Notes under the pieces: model-generated
Database searches by the model: none
What the model was told of the DNA's origin: nothing
What the model saw: the letters and a program-made list of their open reading frames with translations, nothing else
Source of the DNA: Nicotiana tabacum
Lineage: Eukaryota > Streptophyta > Magnoliopsida > Solanales > Solanaceae
Assembly (NCBI RefSeq): GCF_000715075.1
Contig: NC_134087.1
Coordinates: forward strand, 184,233,276 to 184,297,275
Direction: 5' to 3'
Length of the DNA stretch: 64,000 nt
Part shown: in pieces, positions 1 through 11,362 of the stretch
How positions within the stretch are numbered: position 1 is the first letter of the stretch
Layout of the letters: each line of letters starts with the position of its first letter
Program-made: the position numbers and the translations under genes

Positions 1-743
1 TTTTTTTTTTGAAAATAGAGTAAAATAAAATAAAAACTCATTCCTCATTCTCAGCTTGCTATTTTTTCTCTTTTCTCTTTTCCTCATAAATATACCCATT
101 TTCTTTTCTCTTCTATCTGCATTTTGTCATTTTTTTTATTTATTATTTTTTTTTGTAAAAATTTCCCAACATTCAAAACCGGTCATCATGCATGTTTGAA
201 GCAAATAAATGCACAAGCAGTGAGTAGGATGCATCAGGATGGCCTTTTCTATTTCAGGTTGCTATTCCTAGACGGACCCAACCCCTGTGTTGAGTCCCCT
301 AAGTCAAAAATGCACATGATGCAAATAAGCGTTCCTACTAGGGATCCGGCATGAAGTTGAGTTATTCTAGGTTCAGAACCTGGGTGTTTGTTCTAGACCT
401 GGCTTACCCGAGCGGACAGCTCGAGCCGAGGGGCAGCGTATCGGGAATACAGAAGCTTCACCGGCTTAGCAACTTGTCCGAACCTCGTTCTAAATTGGGA
501 TTTGACACTATACAGAAAAGAAGTCGTATGAAGTACACCCTTCTTCATGATTTAGAAGACTCAGGGAGGATAGGGGTTTCGGCACAGTTTATATACAGTT
601 CACGTAATATCAAAGCGGTAAAAGCAGCATTTAGCACATTAGGCTCAAAACATGTAATAAAATCAGATAATAAATAAAGCCAAATAATAACAATTATTCT
701 AAGCTCGAATTCTTAACCCTGAACCAGTGGTTCTTGGTCGTAG
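1..743 (-). other. 5' untranslated leader of minus-strand Ogre-type element
   Basis: This stretch lies just downstream, on the minus strand, of the primer-binding site at 744-761, so it should be the 5' leader of the element whose 5' LTR is at 766-4762. Poly-T and pyrimidine-rich runs occupy 1-170. Short open frames on both strands have no recognisable domain, and I treat them as chance. The coding part of the element lies off the left edge of the window. Confidence 0.6.
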
Positions 744-761
744 TCCCCAGCAGAGTCGCCA
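744..761 (-). other. Primer-binding site, minus-strand Ogre-type element
   Basis: On the minus strand this 18-mer reads TGGCGACTCTGCTGGGGA. It starts with TGG, the complement of a tRNA CCA tail, and follows the LTR end (...TGTGACA) after a 4-nt spacer. A tRNA-Arg primer is known for Ogre/Tat elements, and this sequence fits that from memory. The plus-strand Ogre in this window has a closely similar site at 55307-55324. Confidence 0.8.
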
Positions 762-3700
762 GAGCTGTCACACCTCCTTTTTGCGCACCCGCGAGGGCGC
801 AAGGGAGTTTTTTCCAATTAAAGGACAATCGAAAGGGATTTGTTAATTTATTTCAGAGTCGCCACTTGGGAGATTTAGGGTGTCCCAAGTCACCAATTTT
901 AATCCCGAATCGAGGAAAAGAATGACTCCATATTACAGTCTGTGTACCAGAAATCCGGATAAGGAATTCTGTTAACCCGGGAGAAGGTGTTAGGCATTCC
1001 CGAGTTCCGTGGTTCTAGCACGGTCGCTCAACTGTTATATTTGGCTTGATTATCTGATTTTATACAAATATGAACTTATGTGCAAATTTTAACTTTTTAC
1101 CGCTTTATTATTATTATTTCAAAAGAATGTGAACATCGCTTAAAACATGTCTTTGGACTGCGTCACATGAAATGCACCCGCGATCCGGAACATATTTTAT
1201 TTGATGTTTTGGGATTTGGATCTGGGTCGCATGAAATGCACACCCAAGTTTTAAGAAAGTAGATTATTAAATACGCACCCAAAGAGACTATCGTGGTATT
1301 ATTTTGGGAAAAGCCGTGAAATTCGCTAAACGGCACGTCCCGAATTCTGAATACTTTGATATATATACATTTCTATAGGGCCCCGCAGCTTTGTACATTT
1401 TGTTTGTCGAAGCTCGTCTCGTTCTATTTTTTAAAAGGAATTTGCGACGTCATGGACATGCATCTCGAACCACGTCACAATCAATGTACCCATGATTAGA
1501 AACACATTTCGAATCCGTCGAGATTTGGATTTGGGTCACATAAATGCGCACCCGAATTTAAGAAGGTAAAATTATTAAATACGCGCTTAAAGAGGCTATC
1601 GCGTTATTATTTCGGGAGGTCGTGAGATTTGCTAAACGACCCACCTCAGGGACTGAATGCTTCAATATATACATTTAACGAGGGCCCCGCAATTTGTGCG
1701 TTTTTCTTTATTTTTGTCGAGGCTCATCTCGTCCTTATTTTAAAAGGATATCCTATAGAAACTACGTTCCTTGTCGCGTTTGTCTATACTAATTGAAAAC
1801 AGTAGATAGCCCAAATTAGTTACATGCTTGCAGGCTTATTTATAGCAAGATTCAAAATGCTTTTACAGAATAATAAAAAAAACGTGATCACGCCCATGGA
1901 CAACTAATCGAACATTATGGGCCCAAACCCAGCTCATGCGAGATGGGCCAGACTTGGGCCACTGTTTATCCGATACGGGCCTGCTTGGTCTGTTTCGATC
2001 TGGGCTCGACCTTCATGAGGTTGAGGCCCTGAACTGGTTCTTTGTTCTAAAAATGAGTTTATCAATTTATATGCGACAATTTGACAGAAGGGAGAGAACT
2101 TAACTAGTAGTGGATAGTTTTCATACTTGACCTACATTAGAGAATATACTACACAATCAAACTAAGTCTAAGATACGACTTATTGCAATGGGAATATTTT
2201 CATCTAACAGCATACATATATGAACTAGCATTCACTAACCTACATTGATATACTAGGCATGCCGGCTACTTCTATTGTCCAAACAAAAATGTAACTATTA
2301 TATAATACATGACATTTAATACAACAGTCCTTGTATATATAAAGACAATCTACAGGTCTTCTCTTTTGCATTCATGCTCAAACTTTCAAGTTACATTGGT
2401 GGTATTAGTCGTGTACCTGGTAAGGAAAGGAAAGGAAGAAGGAGAGTAATCAGTTGAGTAGTATGCAACAAGCAACAGCAACAACAACCAAACAACAACA
2501 AACACAACAGCAAACCAACAACCACAAATGTTCTCCGCAGTCCACAGACAAACAGCAACAGTTTCCAGAACAAAGAAAACCAACAGATGGTCGAGCACCA
2601 AACAAGTAATCCCAGAAAAGAGTAGTGAAACAAAAGAAATAACAGAGTATTCGATGCAGCAACACCAACAGTTCAACAATCACAAGCAGCTCAATCAGTG
2701 CAAACAGCAGAACTTGGCCAAGACAGCTCGACCAATATGAATTCTTCTGTAGTTTTCAGACAGTGTTTAGTTACAGTATTTCTGAAAATTTCTTTCTGTT
2801 TTTTTTCCAGTTTTCTTCAACTCACAGGACCTCTCTTCAAGACCAAATTTTTCAGCCCCTTTTAAGTTCTGAAATGGCCTATTTATAAGCCAAACAACCA
2901 GTGCAGTCAAGCTGCCTGGATTCAGCCAATTTGCAGACTGCCCATACCCTTTAAACCCATGCCTAAGCATCTTTTGATGCCAGCCATTTGTTCCCCACGC
3001 TTGGCCTTATTCTTTAATCAAGAGTTATGGGTTCATTTAAGTATTCATTTTAAACCCCCATACTCTTGTGTCTTGTTCCCCATTTGCATTAGTTTAATCC
3101 TAAATTAGTACCCTACTTGTCAGCTCACTTAAACTAAGCTTTTTCCTGTTTTTCTCGAACCCCAGACTACCCTTGTTAACCTTGATTATTACTGCCCTAA
3201 ACCCCTTGCAGCATCAGGGCATTTTGAACTTCTGAAAGTTCAATTCAAGACTGCCCTAGCCTGATTCTTTTGATTTGTTTACAATGCAGTTACAAGCTAG
3301 TAGTCACAGCTAATGCCAAGCATCCAATTAACAATCAACTGGTTCATTCACTTACGTGAAGTTGTACGACTATCCTAATCGGACATGCTTATCACAGGAT
3401 ACATTCAAATCATACACAGAAAACAATCGACCAAATAAAAAGGTCTTTGACAAAGATGGAAGAAATTAAGAAAACTATCAGAAAATAACAAACAATCACA
3501 ACAAAGCATGCTAACGACTTAATTAGCAGTTGAATAAAACAAAAAGGAAAAGAAAAACTTACCGAAAAATGTTTAAACCAAACTGACCCAAATCTGACTC
3601 AACTTTGACCATTTGAGACCGAACAAACTTTAACCAGGGTGTTCTCACATGAGAACACCTTGGTTAAGGTCTATTAGACCTCAGACCCCTGTCAAGACTG

Positions 3701-4105
3701 GCCGGATTCCACAGGTTCATGTGTTCTAGGGTCTGGATTTTCAGATCTGGTTTTTAGAAGTTGTGGGTAGATTCGGACCAAACCAAGCTTGGTTTGGTCA
3801 CGAGGGAAGTCATGGGAGTGTCTGGTACGAAGATGGTGAGGTTTGGTATAGATCGAGTTTTGTCTCGAATCTTCAAATCCAGATTCGAGACGATGGGAGG
3901 TGATTCGAGGTACATGGTTAGTGGATTCGTGCTCAGGGTGGTTGGATGTTTCAGGGGTATGAAGGGGGTGGTTACCGACGTTCATGCCGCCGGGTTCTGG
4001 TGAAAGGGATATCAGGGCGGCTGCTAGGGTTTGGGGGTTCAAAGCTTGGGGAAGGAGACGAGTGAAGGGGGGGTTCGGATAGGGGGCATGGGGTGAAGGG
4101 TTAAG

Positions 4106-4113
4106 TTTATATA
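4106..4113 (-). promoter_or_regulatory. Putative TATA box of the minus-strand Ogre LTR
   Basis: The minus strand reads TATATAAAC here, about 650 bp inside the LTR, in an otherwise mixed-composition region. The position is right for the U3/R border. Transcription would then start near 4080 and run leftwards. This is inferred from sequence only. Confidence 0.45.
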
Positions 4114-4315
4114 CGTAAAGAGTAATTAGATCCTAGCCGTTGGATGCATCGAGATTGATGGCCAGGATCTTTTACTTAGAATGGAACGACACCGTTTGGC
4201 CTCGGTTGGGGGTTGGTTCGGACTGGTTCTTGGGTCGGGTTTGGAAACGGGTTACTGACAGGGAGCCTGGGCCGTTGGATTGGATTGGTTGGAACGGCTG
4301 AGATGAGCCGTCCTT

Positions 4316-4352
4316 GAAACGACGTAGTCTTGATATTGGGCGACGTCGTTTC
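4316..4352. repeat. Inverted repeat in Ogre U3
   Basis: Two perfect 10-nt arms, GAAACGACGT (4316-4325) and ACGTCGTTTC (4343-4352), are separated by 17 nt. A related word, GGAACGACACCGTTT, occurs at 4182-4196. They lie about 80-245 bp upstream of the putative TATA box, where enhancer elements of LTR promoters usually sit. An ACGT core is the usual bZIP-factor target, so a binding site is a reasonable but unproven reading. Confidence 0.4.
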
Positions 4353-4762
4353 GATGACCTGCGGATGGGTCTTGGGTTGGCTGACTTGGGCTGGTTTTGG
4401 GCCTTCAAAATTTTGAAATATCATGGGCCCAATCCGATTTCTTGCACTTTTTATTTTGTTTTCTAATTTTTTGAAATACAACTAAATTAAAAAATGAATT
4501 TGAAATACCCATTAATCAATACTTAACACAATTATTCACACACCTATATAAAAAAAAATTTAAATGGTTAAATTACAACCTAGAAATGCATACATATTTT
4601 TGTATTTTGTTTGATAATGATTAAATGCAAAATGGACAGACCCACAAATGACTAACAACACATGTCACGGAAAACTCGAAAAATTGTACAGCGAAGTCAT
4701 TTGTCTCTATTTTTATTTTCTTTTGGAGCGATTGTCCGTGAAGCAAAAATCACGTGCTTACA

Positions 4763-5566
4763 CCTACAGTGGCCCCCTACTCATGGTATGATCAGTTGGG
4801 TCCGGACAACCCAAAGAGAGGAAAGAAAACTCCATCTTCTACCTTCTCCGCACCTGGCCAGTCCGAAGAGCCAGTTGCGACAGAGCAGCCCTCTAACCCT
4901 ACTCCTAATGAGACACTTCCCCCAGGTCCTTCCTCCACAGCTGGTCCATCAATTGCATCTGATCCGGTGATTCCTTCATCAAAGACTCACAGGTTCACTA
5001 CCAACCAGCTCGCACACTCCCTTGCCAGTTTAAACAACTGGATGTCAGTTGCGACATCCAAGTTATCTTCTTTGACCACTGTTGTGCAGGCACAGGGAGC
5101 ACCAGCTACCGTAGAGATTCCCTCCGCCATTGAGGATGTTTTGAAAAAGATCTTGGCCAACCAGGAAAAGATGATGGCAACACAGGATACCTTGACCAAG
5201 GAGGTTGGGGAACATGGAAAAGCTTTGGAAAAATTGGCTCGGGAGCACAAAAAGCTAAGGAAACAGAAAGCTTCCAAGGAGTCAGTTGCACAGTTGAGAG
5301 GGGATGTGGACAAGCTGCTAGCGGATCAGATGCCATTCGACTTATTATTTGGAGATCCAGCTGGAGAGCCAGCAGTAGAGCAGCCACAAGCAGAGGAGGA
5401 TAGGCCAAGGAAGAAGAGGAAGCTTCCTAATACAGAGGGAATAGTGATCGAGGTGGCTCCCCCGTCTAATACAGCAGATGTTGAGCCCTCTTCAGTTCCA
5501 CTAGTTGATGAGCAGGATCATGAGCAGACACCTGTCCCAGCAGCAGCAGGCTGGGGACCAGTTTGA
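4763..5566 (+). CDS. C-terminal part of an extra ORF of an Athila-like element
   Basis: About 267 codons are open from the edge of the Ogre LTR to a TGA at 5567. The frame enters from the LTR itself (a GTG at 4754), so that start is an artefact and the N-terminus has been lost to the insertion. Visible parts: a Pro/Ser/Thr-rich segment (4830-4980), a long charged heptad-like region probably forming a coiled coil (about 5110-5330, Lys/Glu-rich), and a basic PRKKRKL cluster (about 5405-5425) that looks like a nuclear localisation signal, then an acidic Pro-rich tail. Its position between pol and the 3' LTR matches the additional ORF of Athila-like elements. It has no recognisable enzyme motif. 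A link to the family called putative plant transposon protein is only a guess. Confidence 0.5.
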   Translation, partial: PTVAPYSWYDQLGPDNPKRGKKTPSSTFSAPGQSEEPVATEQPSNPTPNETLPPGPSSTAGPSIASDPVIPSSKTHRFTTNQLAHSLASLNNWMSVATSKLSSLTTVVQAQGAPATVEIPSAIEDVLKKILANQEKMMATQDTLTKEVGEHGKALEKLAREHKKLRKQKASKESVAQLRGDVDKLLADQMPFDLLFGDPAGEPAVEQPQAEEDRPRKKRKLPNTEGIVIEVAPPSNTADVEPSSVPLVDEQDHEQTPVPAAAGWGPV

Positions 5567-7446
5567 TGAGGCTTGAGGGGCCGCTCTATATCCTTTGCTT
5601 ATTTTTGATTTTTGATGTCTTATTTGGTAGTTAGCATTGGGGACAATGCTAGCTCTTATTCATGGGGGTGTGGCCCTACTATTTGGATTAACTGTCAGGA
5701 TGACTGTATATATTATTTTACCTTCTTTTAATTTCTATACATTAGTAGTGGATAGATGGTTTGTGTATAACTGTTCATTCCAGATGATCTTCAGAGTTTA
5801 TGTATATATTCATTTCCCCCTGGTTGTATATTCTACTCCCCGTTTGTACATATTCATTAGGTTTTCATCTTGATTTTCTATTTTTTGTTTTAGTTGCAAA
5901 GTTAGGCTCGTAGCCTTTGTGTTTTGTTTTGGCGTTTGCAATAAGCCCTTGGTTTTCTTAATGCCACGGTTCTTTCCAAGGGTAGATATTGTGCGAACCG
6001 GGTGGCTCTTCCCAATGATAGATGGTGTGACTTCTTAAGGGTTTGAGTCCGTTTTTGATTTTTCTTTTCTTTTTTATTTATTTATTTATTTTCAAAGTTT
6101 TTTGTAGTTAAGGATACCTCAGGCAAAGCCTCACTTGGGCCTAACACATTTGCCTTTGATCCTATGGTCGAAGACATTATGTTGTGTTTAGGATGGTGAA
6201 AGTTGTGGCCTTGAGACTCTTATGTTGACCAAATAATCATCACGTGGTCATTTTGGGCCATGGGGCGCTTGAATCATATCTAAGGTTGTTGTAGGACCTC
6301 GACTCCGTCTTAGGAAACCCTTGAGTGTGTGTGGTGAGAATTCGAATCGCGAGCCCAAGTACCGAGCCGATGGTCTAGAACTTGCCCTGAATGTTTGTTG
6401 AGGCGAAATCATAGGTAGAACTTGACTTGAGACGTGAGTATAGGCTCTCCTTGATCCAAAATGCAAAATTTGAACACTTTTCATGACCTACCAATGAAAT
6501 AATCCCTAGTTCAACCCTTTTGAGCCTTAAATCTTTTTCGTTCATGAACCAAGCTAAAAACCTAAACCCGTTCCTAACGAAACACCCTCTTGGCATCCAA
6601 ATCTTCCCTTGAGTAAATGACAAATGTCTAAGTTTGGGGGGGAGAGACAGGAAGGGCATCAATGTGCTAAAAAGATGCAAAAGCAAAAGAAAAGGAAGGC
6701 AATGAAAAAGAGAAAAAGACAAAAAGAAAGACAAAAATGAATAAAAACCAAAAAGGGAATCCAAGGACGACAAAAAGAAGTGAAAAAGGGGTAGAAAAGT
6801 GATAAAAAGGAGAAAGGATTTGAATTGCAAAAGAAAGAGTGACAATGTGTCCCTCTAACCCCTTGAAAGAAGTGAACTACTCAATTGAGTCAAGAATGTG
6901 TGCCAAAATAAATCAAAAGAATGGCTTAAGGGAAGATTAAACCCATTTGAACAAAAACACGTCCTACCTCTACCAAAAGTCGTCACAATGACTCCTCAAA
7001 AGCCCTATATGATCTTGAGTTGAGGGAAGCCTACATTAGTGGATACTTACATAAGGGGCAAACATATGGTACTTAGAGCCGGACTCAGGGCCTCTTCTTT
7101 GTGAGAGACGAGAGAGAAATCCATTCATCTCGATTTGTGTGCAAATACTCTAATAGGTGAGATTCACTCAGGGAAAGTCAAGGATATGTGAGTTTGGGTT
7201 CCATGATGACCAAAGAAATTGAGAAAGGTTCCGTGATGAAATGTGTCAACTCTTGATGCTCTTGTGTCGCACTTGATCCACAAGTTTGCAAGTTTAAATA
7301 TGTTGAGGATGCATTTGCATTGAGGGCAATTGCTAGTCCCAATTGATGCATGCTGAGGTTACTTTAGGATAAACAGGAATTACTTGGTTGTTTTCCATTG
7401 AGGGGTAGGTATCATTTTATTTGCTTGAGGACAAGCAAAGGTTTAA
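5567..7446 (+). other. 3' non-coding internal region, Athila-like element 1
   Basis: No gene is visible. The text shares blocks with 33780-35138, including the segment around a CCACGGTTCTTTCCAAGGG-like word (5964 here, 33819 there), a purine-rich AAAAGGAAAG-type stretch (6650-6830) and the closing words on lightly spaced G runs before the LTR. The block around 5635 (GCATTGGGGACAATGCTAG) is typical, from memory, of the tail of solanaceous Athila-like elements. It runs to the polypurine tract at 7447. Confidence 0.6.
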
Positions 7447-7458
7447 GTTTGGGAGAGT
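7447..7458 (+). other. Polypurine tract of Athila-like element 1
   Basis: The G/A-rich word TTTGGGAGAG directly precedes the TGATAACTG start of the LTR, the expected plus-strand priming site. Copy 2 has the equivalent GTGTGGGGTAT at 35129-35138. Confidence 0.6.
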
Positions 7459-7662
7459 TGATAACTGTGATTTCTGCATGTTTTTTATACCCATTCTTAC
7501 CTGAGCTTTGTGCATTTATTGCCATATAATAGTCCCAAAATGCTTACAAATGACACTTGATTGCAGGTTTGAGCGACAAGATGACAAATACTAAAGATCA
7601 GCTCAAAAAGGAGTGAAATCTGCCAAGTGTCAAGAGACAACTGAAAGGGGGGATCAAAAGGC

Positions 7663-8084
7663 CCTGCGCGGTCCGCACTGTTCTGTCACGCGGCCGCGCA
7701 GGAGAGTTCAGAAGCTGGGTATATCCAAGTTCAACCTGCACGGACCACACTGTTTTGCCACGCGGCCGCGCAGGAAAGTTCAGAGGCCATGATATTTTTA
7801 AGATAAGCTGCGCGGTCCGCGCCTCTTCTCGCGCGGTCCGCACTCAGTTCCAACGCCGTCCGCGTCCCTTTTTGTGCGGTCCGCGCCTAAGAGAATCAGA
7901 GAAGCAATCACTCGAGACAAAAGCCCATGCGACCGCACACCTAATCAGTGCGGTCCGCGTGGATGAAGTTCATGCGACCGCACGTCACTTTTGTGCGGTC
8001 TGCGCCCCCAGTACCAGATGCAAGTAATGAATACCCAGAGCCCTACACGGCCGCGCGTCATTTGTGCGCGGTCCGCGCCAGACC
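7663..8084 (+). repeat. CpG-dense variable word tract in Athila LTR 1
   Basis: About 420 bp is packed with variants of GCGCGGTCCGCG, GCGGCCGCGC, GCGACCGCAC and TGCGGTCCGCG in an otherwise AT-rich LTR. The words are near-palindromic, built as CGC or GCG arms around a short core (GGTCC, GGCC, GACC), and spaced irregularly by 15-50 bp. The tract ends about 35 bp upstream of TATAAATA at 8120. See the matching tracts in the other LTRs of this window. Confidence 0.75.
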
Positions 8085-8119
8085 CTCAGGGGTATTTTTG
8101 TCCGGTTTTTCCTGTGAAG

Positions 8120-8127
8120 TATAAATA
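8120..8127 (+). promoter_or_regulatory. TATA box of Athila LTR 1
   Basis: TATAAATA lies within GAAGTATAAATATAAC, directly after the CpG-dense tract and about 660 bp into the LTR. The order tract, then TATA box, recurs in the Tekay-like LTRs here, which supports this as the core promoter. Confidence 0.6.
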
Positions 8128-9108
8128 TAACATTTTACTTTTTAGCAGGAGTTTTTTGAAAAAGGCAGTTCGAGAGCAGAGAGCAGCTGAACTCGTGTTA
8201 CCCTATTATCAGCCTATTTTGGGCCATTTCTTCTATTTTTAAAGTGGAATCAAGTAGATTAACATTGTAGTTAACTATTATGTCAATTTCATCTATTATT
8301 TCTTTGATTTTTGTTACTACTATGTCTAGCTAAACCCATTAGCTAGGGTTGTGGCTCAACCCTAGTGTGGGAAATTAATGGGTGTGATTGTTTAGTGCAT
8401 GAATGATGTTGGGTGTTTGCTATTTGGATTAATCTTAAGTTTTCACTAAGATTTGGTGGTTGCAAACACTAAGTCTAGCTTAGTGGGTCTTGTCTCTTCT
8501 TAATAAAGAGAGTCTATGACCTCAAGATTAACTCCAACAAGGAATCGGGATGGACCCATGAGAATGGTAGTCCCAATTAACGGGTTAAACCTCGAGAGAG
8601 TACTTACCCAACTTGAACCATAAGTTGCTTGGGCAAATTAGCCTACCCATTTGGTCTCGAGAGTGTAAATTGGCCAAAATCACTCTCTCTACCGAGAGGT
8701 GTGAGAGTGGGTGTAAAAGGTGCAACGGTTATAGCATAATCCCCATATTCGTCATTCTTGCATTAGGAATTTCTACCCGTTAGTGGACCACCTAGGTAAA
8801 TGCTGCATCCCTAGTGCTTTTATCTATCTTGCATACAATTTAGAATCATAATTTTAGCATAACCTAGTTTTACAACTGTAGTTGATAAATTGTAGCTCTT
8901 AAACAAAAGAAAACCAAAAATGTTAGAAGATCAATTATGAGCTAAAACACTATCCTAGACCATACAAATACTCGACTCCAATTTGAAGTTCCCTGTGGAA
9001 AATCGACCCCGATATCTCTATTGGGTAAAAGTATTAACGCCCACTGATCCTTAGGTTGAGTCTGCCGCGATCAGTGCCCGTCGCAACCCATTAGTTTGGG
9101 TCATGACA

Positions 9109-10080
9109 GGATACTACTGGGATAGCATGGAAAAAGACACTAAGGAGTTTGTTCGAAAATATGATAAATGTCAAAGGTTTGCACCGATGATCCATTAGCC
9201 CGGAAAGCAACTTCATTCAGTCCTATCCCCGCGGTCATTCATGAAATGGAGGATGGATATCGTCAGCCCTCTGCCAACGGCCCCAGGTAAAGCTAAGTTC
9301 ATTTTATTTATGACTGACTATTCTCTAAATAGGTTAAAGCACAAGCATTTGAGAAAGTAAGAGAGAAAGAGGTTATAGACTTCATCTGGGATCACATCGT
9401 ATGTCGATTTGGGATACCTGCCAAAATAGTGTGTGACAATGGAAAACAATTAATCAGCAGCAAGGTAACGAAATTCCTCGAGGACCACAAAATAAAAAGG
9501 ATATTATCAACACCGTATCATCCTAGTGGGAATGGACAGGCAGAATCGACAAACAAGACTATAATTCAAAACTTAAAGAAGAGGTTGAACGACGCTAAGG
9601 GGAAGTGGATATAAATTCTACCCGAAGTTATCTGGGCATATCGAACAACATCAAAGTCAAGTATGGGAGCAACCCTATTCTCTTTAGTATATAGCTCGAG
9701 GCCTTGATTCTGGTCGAAGTCGGGGAACCTAGCACCAGATTTCGACATATAACGGAAATATCAAATCACAAGGCTATGAATACTTGCCTCGAACTAATGG
9801 ATGAAAAATGAGAAGCTGCGCTCATTCGGATGGCTGCGCAAAAGCAAAGAATCGAGGGATATTATAATAGAAGAACCAACCTTCGCCACTTCAGAATCGG
9901 GGACTTAGTTCTGAGGAAAGTCACCCTCAATACTCGAGACCCAAACAAAGGGACATTAGGCCCAAATTGGGAAGGACTATATCAGGTCCTCGGTATCATT
10001 GGCAATGGATCTTACAAACTTGGCACAATGAAGGGCGAACAACTGCCAAACAATTGAAATGTATCACTCCTCAAACAGTA
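9109..10080 (+). pseudogene. Tat-lineage Ty3/gypsy integrase, decayed
   Basis: Translation shows the end of the HHCC zinc finger (KYDKCQRF), the catalytic core with MDIV, CDNG and the motif HPSGNGQAESTNK, then a C-terminal part with YYNRRTNLRHF and LGPNWEG, as in Tat integrases. The three acidic catalytic positions (Asp, Asp, Glu) are still readable. It is not functional: an in-frame TAG at 9196-9198, a frameshift near 9320, a TAA at 9612 and further shifts near 9690-9800. The N-terminal part of the domain and all upstream pol are missing, cut by the Athila-like LTR that ends at 9108. Enzyme role in the intact family: insertion of cDNA into the chromosome. Confidence 0.88.
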
Positions 10081-11362
10081 TTATTGCCAAGGTATGATTT
10101 TCCCCCTTTCCATTTGTATTTGATACTAACTTATTGCAGGTGTCTGATCGAAGACGTCGAGAAACTCTTCAACATGAGGACCTTAGGTTTTAAAGCACGC
10201 GTTTCCCTCTTTTTCCCTTAGATCGGTTTTTATCCCAAATGGGTTTTTCCGGCGAGGTTTTTAACTGAGGAAAATTCAACAGCATCCAAGGCTTCTTTGC
10301 AATCAACCTCGAATACTAGGGGGCATCACCCTTGGATATTATGTTTTCGAGGAAAGTCGAGCCCCGATGGCAAAACATCTTGTGTCTAAAAGAAAACTTT
10401 CTACTATACGAGCTCCATACTTATGATTTTGTGAGAAATGGCTCAAGGGCCAAGCACAAATACACCTCGAACACTCGGGGACTGTCATCGACGATCGACA
10501 TATTTGAGTTATCTAAACTTGAATTCATAAGACCTCAAAGAGGTACCCCTCGATCTATAGGCCAAGGACATTATTCTCAGGGACTAATCGAAGTGTCATT
10601 GGAAAATAATCCCAAGAGGCATACCCAAAGGCTACATCCAAATTAATGCTGCTAGGAGATGTCCGAATCCTACAATCACAATAAGCCTTCAAATTCTTTG
10701 AAAAACCAGTTAAAAAAGGCTACCCTTGGCAAATAATCAAAAGGGCTTCAATAAGATCAGCCCTCAAAAACTTTAAGAGGAATCAAATTATCTTAACACA
10801 AACGTGCTAAGGCACAAAAAGCAGAGGGGTTTTAATCGACATCGAACTCTCAAAACACCAATGGGTAAAATATACATACTAGAGCATAAAGAAAATTGTA
10901 CTAAGTATTTTAAGACGAAAGAGGGGGAAAATAGCCATCTTTTAGAGGCCATATCGGCCCAATCTAAAGAGCCTAAGGGCCAATACACTTGGAGTTCGAG
11001 ATCTTGTTCTCACTCTATCTGGACCTAAGGGTTCGATTATCCGAGCCTAAACAAGAACTGACTTGACTATAGCTCGGGGACTCATTATTATCTGACACAA
11101 ACCCTAAAGGTTCTATGCCTCAAGTTTGAACCTTATTCGAACTCGACTGTGGTGACTTCGAAGAAGCCACCCCAAAACCAAAATCTCGAATGTATCGTTC
11201 AAAGCATAAGATTGTACTAAAATTTTGCAAAGAAAAAAACATGTTTGTAGATAAAAGTTGAGAAGTCATTCAAAAGGGAAAATTTCCTTATATATATAGG
11301 CAAAAATATGTACAAGGGACAGATGGGGGTCTTACAGAAAAGAAAGGGAAAAATAAAAAATC
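10081..11362 (+). other. Spacer between Tat integrase and antisense ORF
   Basis: No gene is supported here. The text has several repeated short phrases around CTCGAATACTAGGGGGC-like and CTCGGGGACT-like words (10308, 10475, 11075). These are common, from memory, in the 3' part of solanaceous Tat elements and may be remnants of older LTR or polypurine blocks. Confidence 0.5.

Larger units (their letters stand above)
766..4762 (-). mobile_element. 5' LTR of an Ogre/Tat-type Ty3/gypsy retrotransposon
   Basis: On the minus strand the repeat opens TGTAAGCACGTGATTTTTGC at 4762 and closes GGAGGTGTGACA at 766, followed by a primer-binding site, so this is a 5' LTR of about 4.0 kb. Such long LTRs are typical of Ogre/Tat elements. 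A TATA-like box at 4106-4113 suggests that U3 is 4762 to ~4110 and that the rest is transcribed R/U5. The 2460-2720 part is a CAA-rich, low-complexity stretch. The element is inserted in an Athila-like ORF that resumes at 4763. Its other LTR is outside the window, so target duplication and age cannot be judged. Confidence 0.8.
7459..9108 (+). mobile_element. 3' LTR of Athila-like element 1
   Basis: It begins TGATAACTGTGATTTCTGC after a polypurine tract and seems to end ...GTCATGACA, where Tat integrase coding sequence starts abruptly (GGA TAC TAC TGG). The right end is placed by that junction, so it may be off by some tens of bases. The LTR carries a CpG-dense word tract (7663-8084) and a TATA box (8120-8127). 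The abrupt switch to integrase implies that the Athila-like element inserted into the older Tat element, and later took the Ogre insertion at 4762. Confidence 0.65.

Noticed and set aside
124..925. Plus-strand short ORFs at 124-354, 351-677 and 734-925
   Set aside because: They lie on the non-coding strand of an Ogre leader, primer site and LTR and show no domain.
2386..2740. Hydrophobic minus-strand and Gln-rich plus-strand ORFs
   Set aside because: Both come from the same CAA/TTG-rich low-complexity part of the LTR.
6375..6845. 156-codon minus-strand ORF rich in Phe and Leu
   Set aside because: It is the complement of a purine-rich AAAAGG stretch in the Athila 3' region and has no domain.
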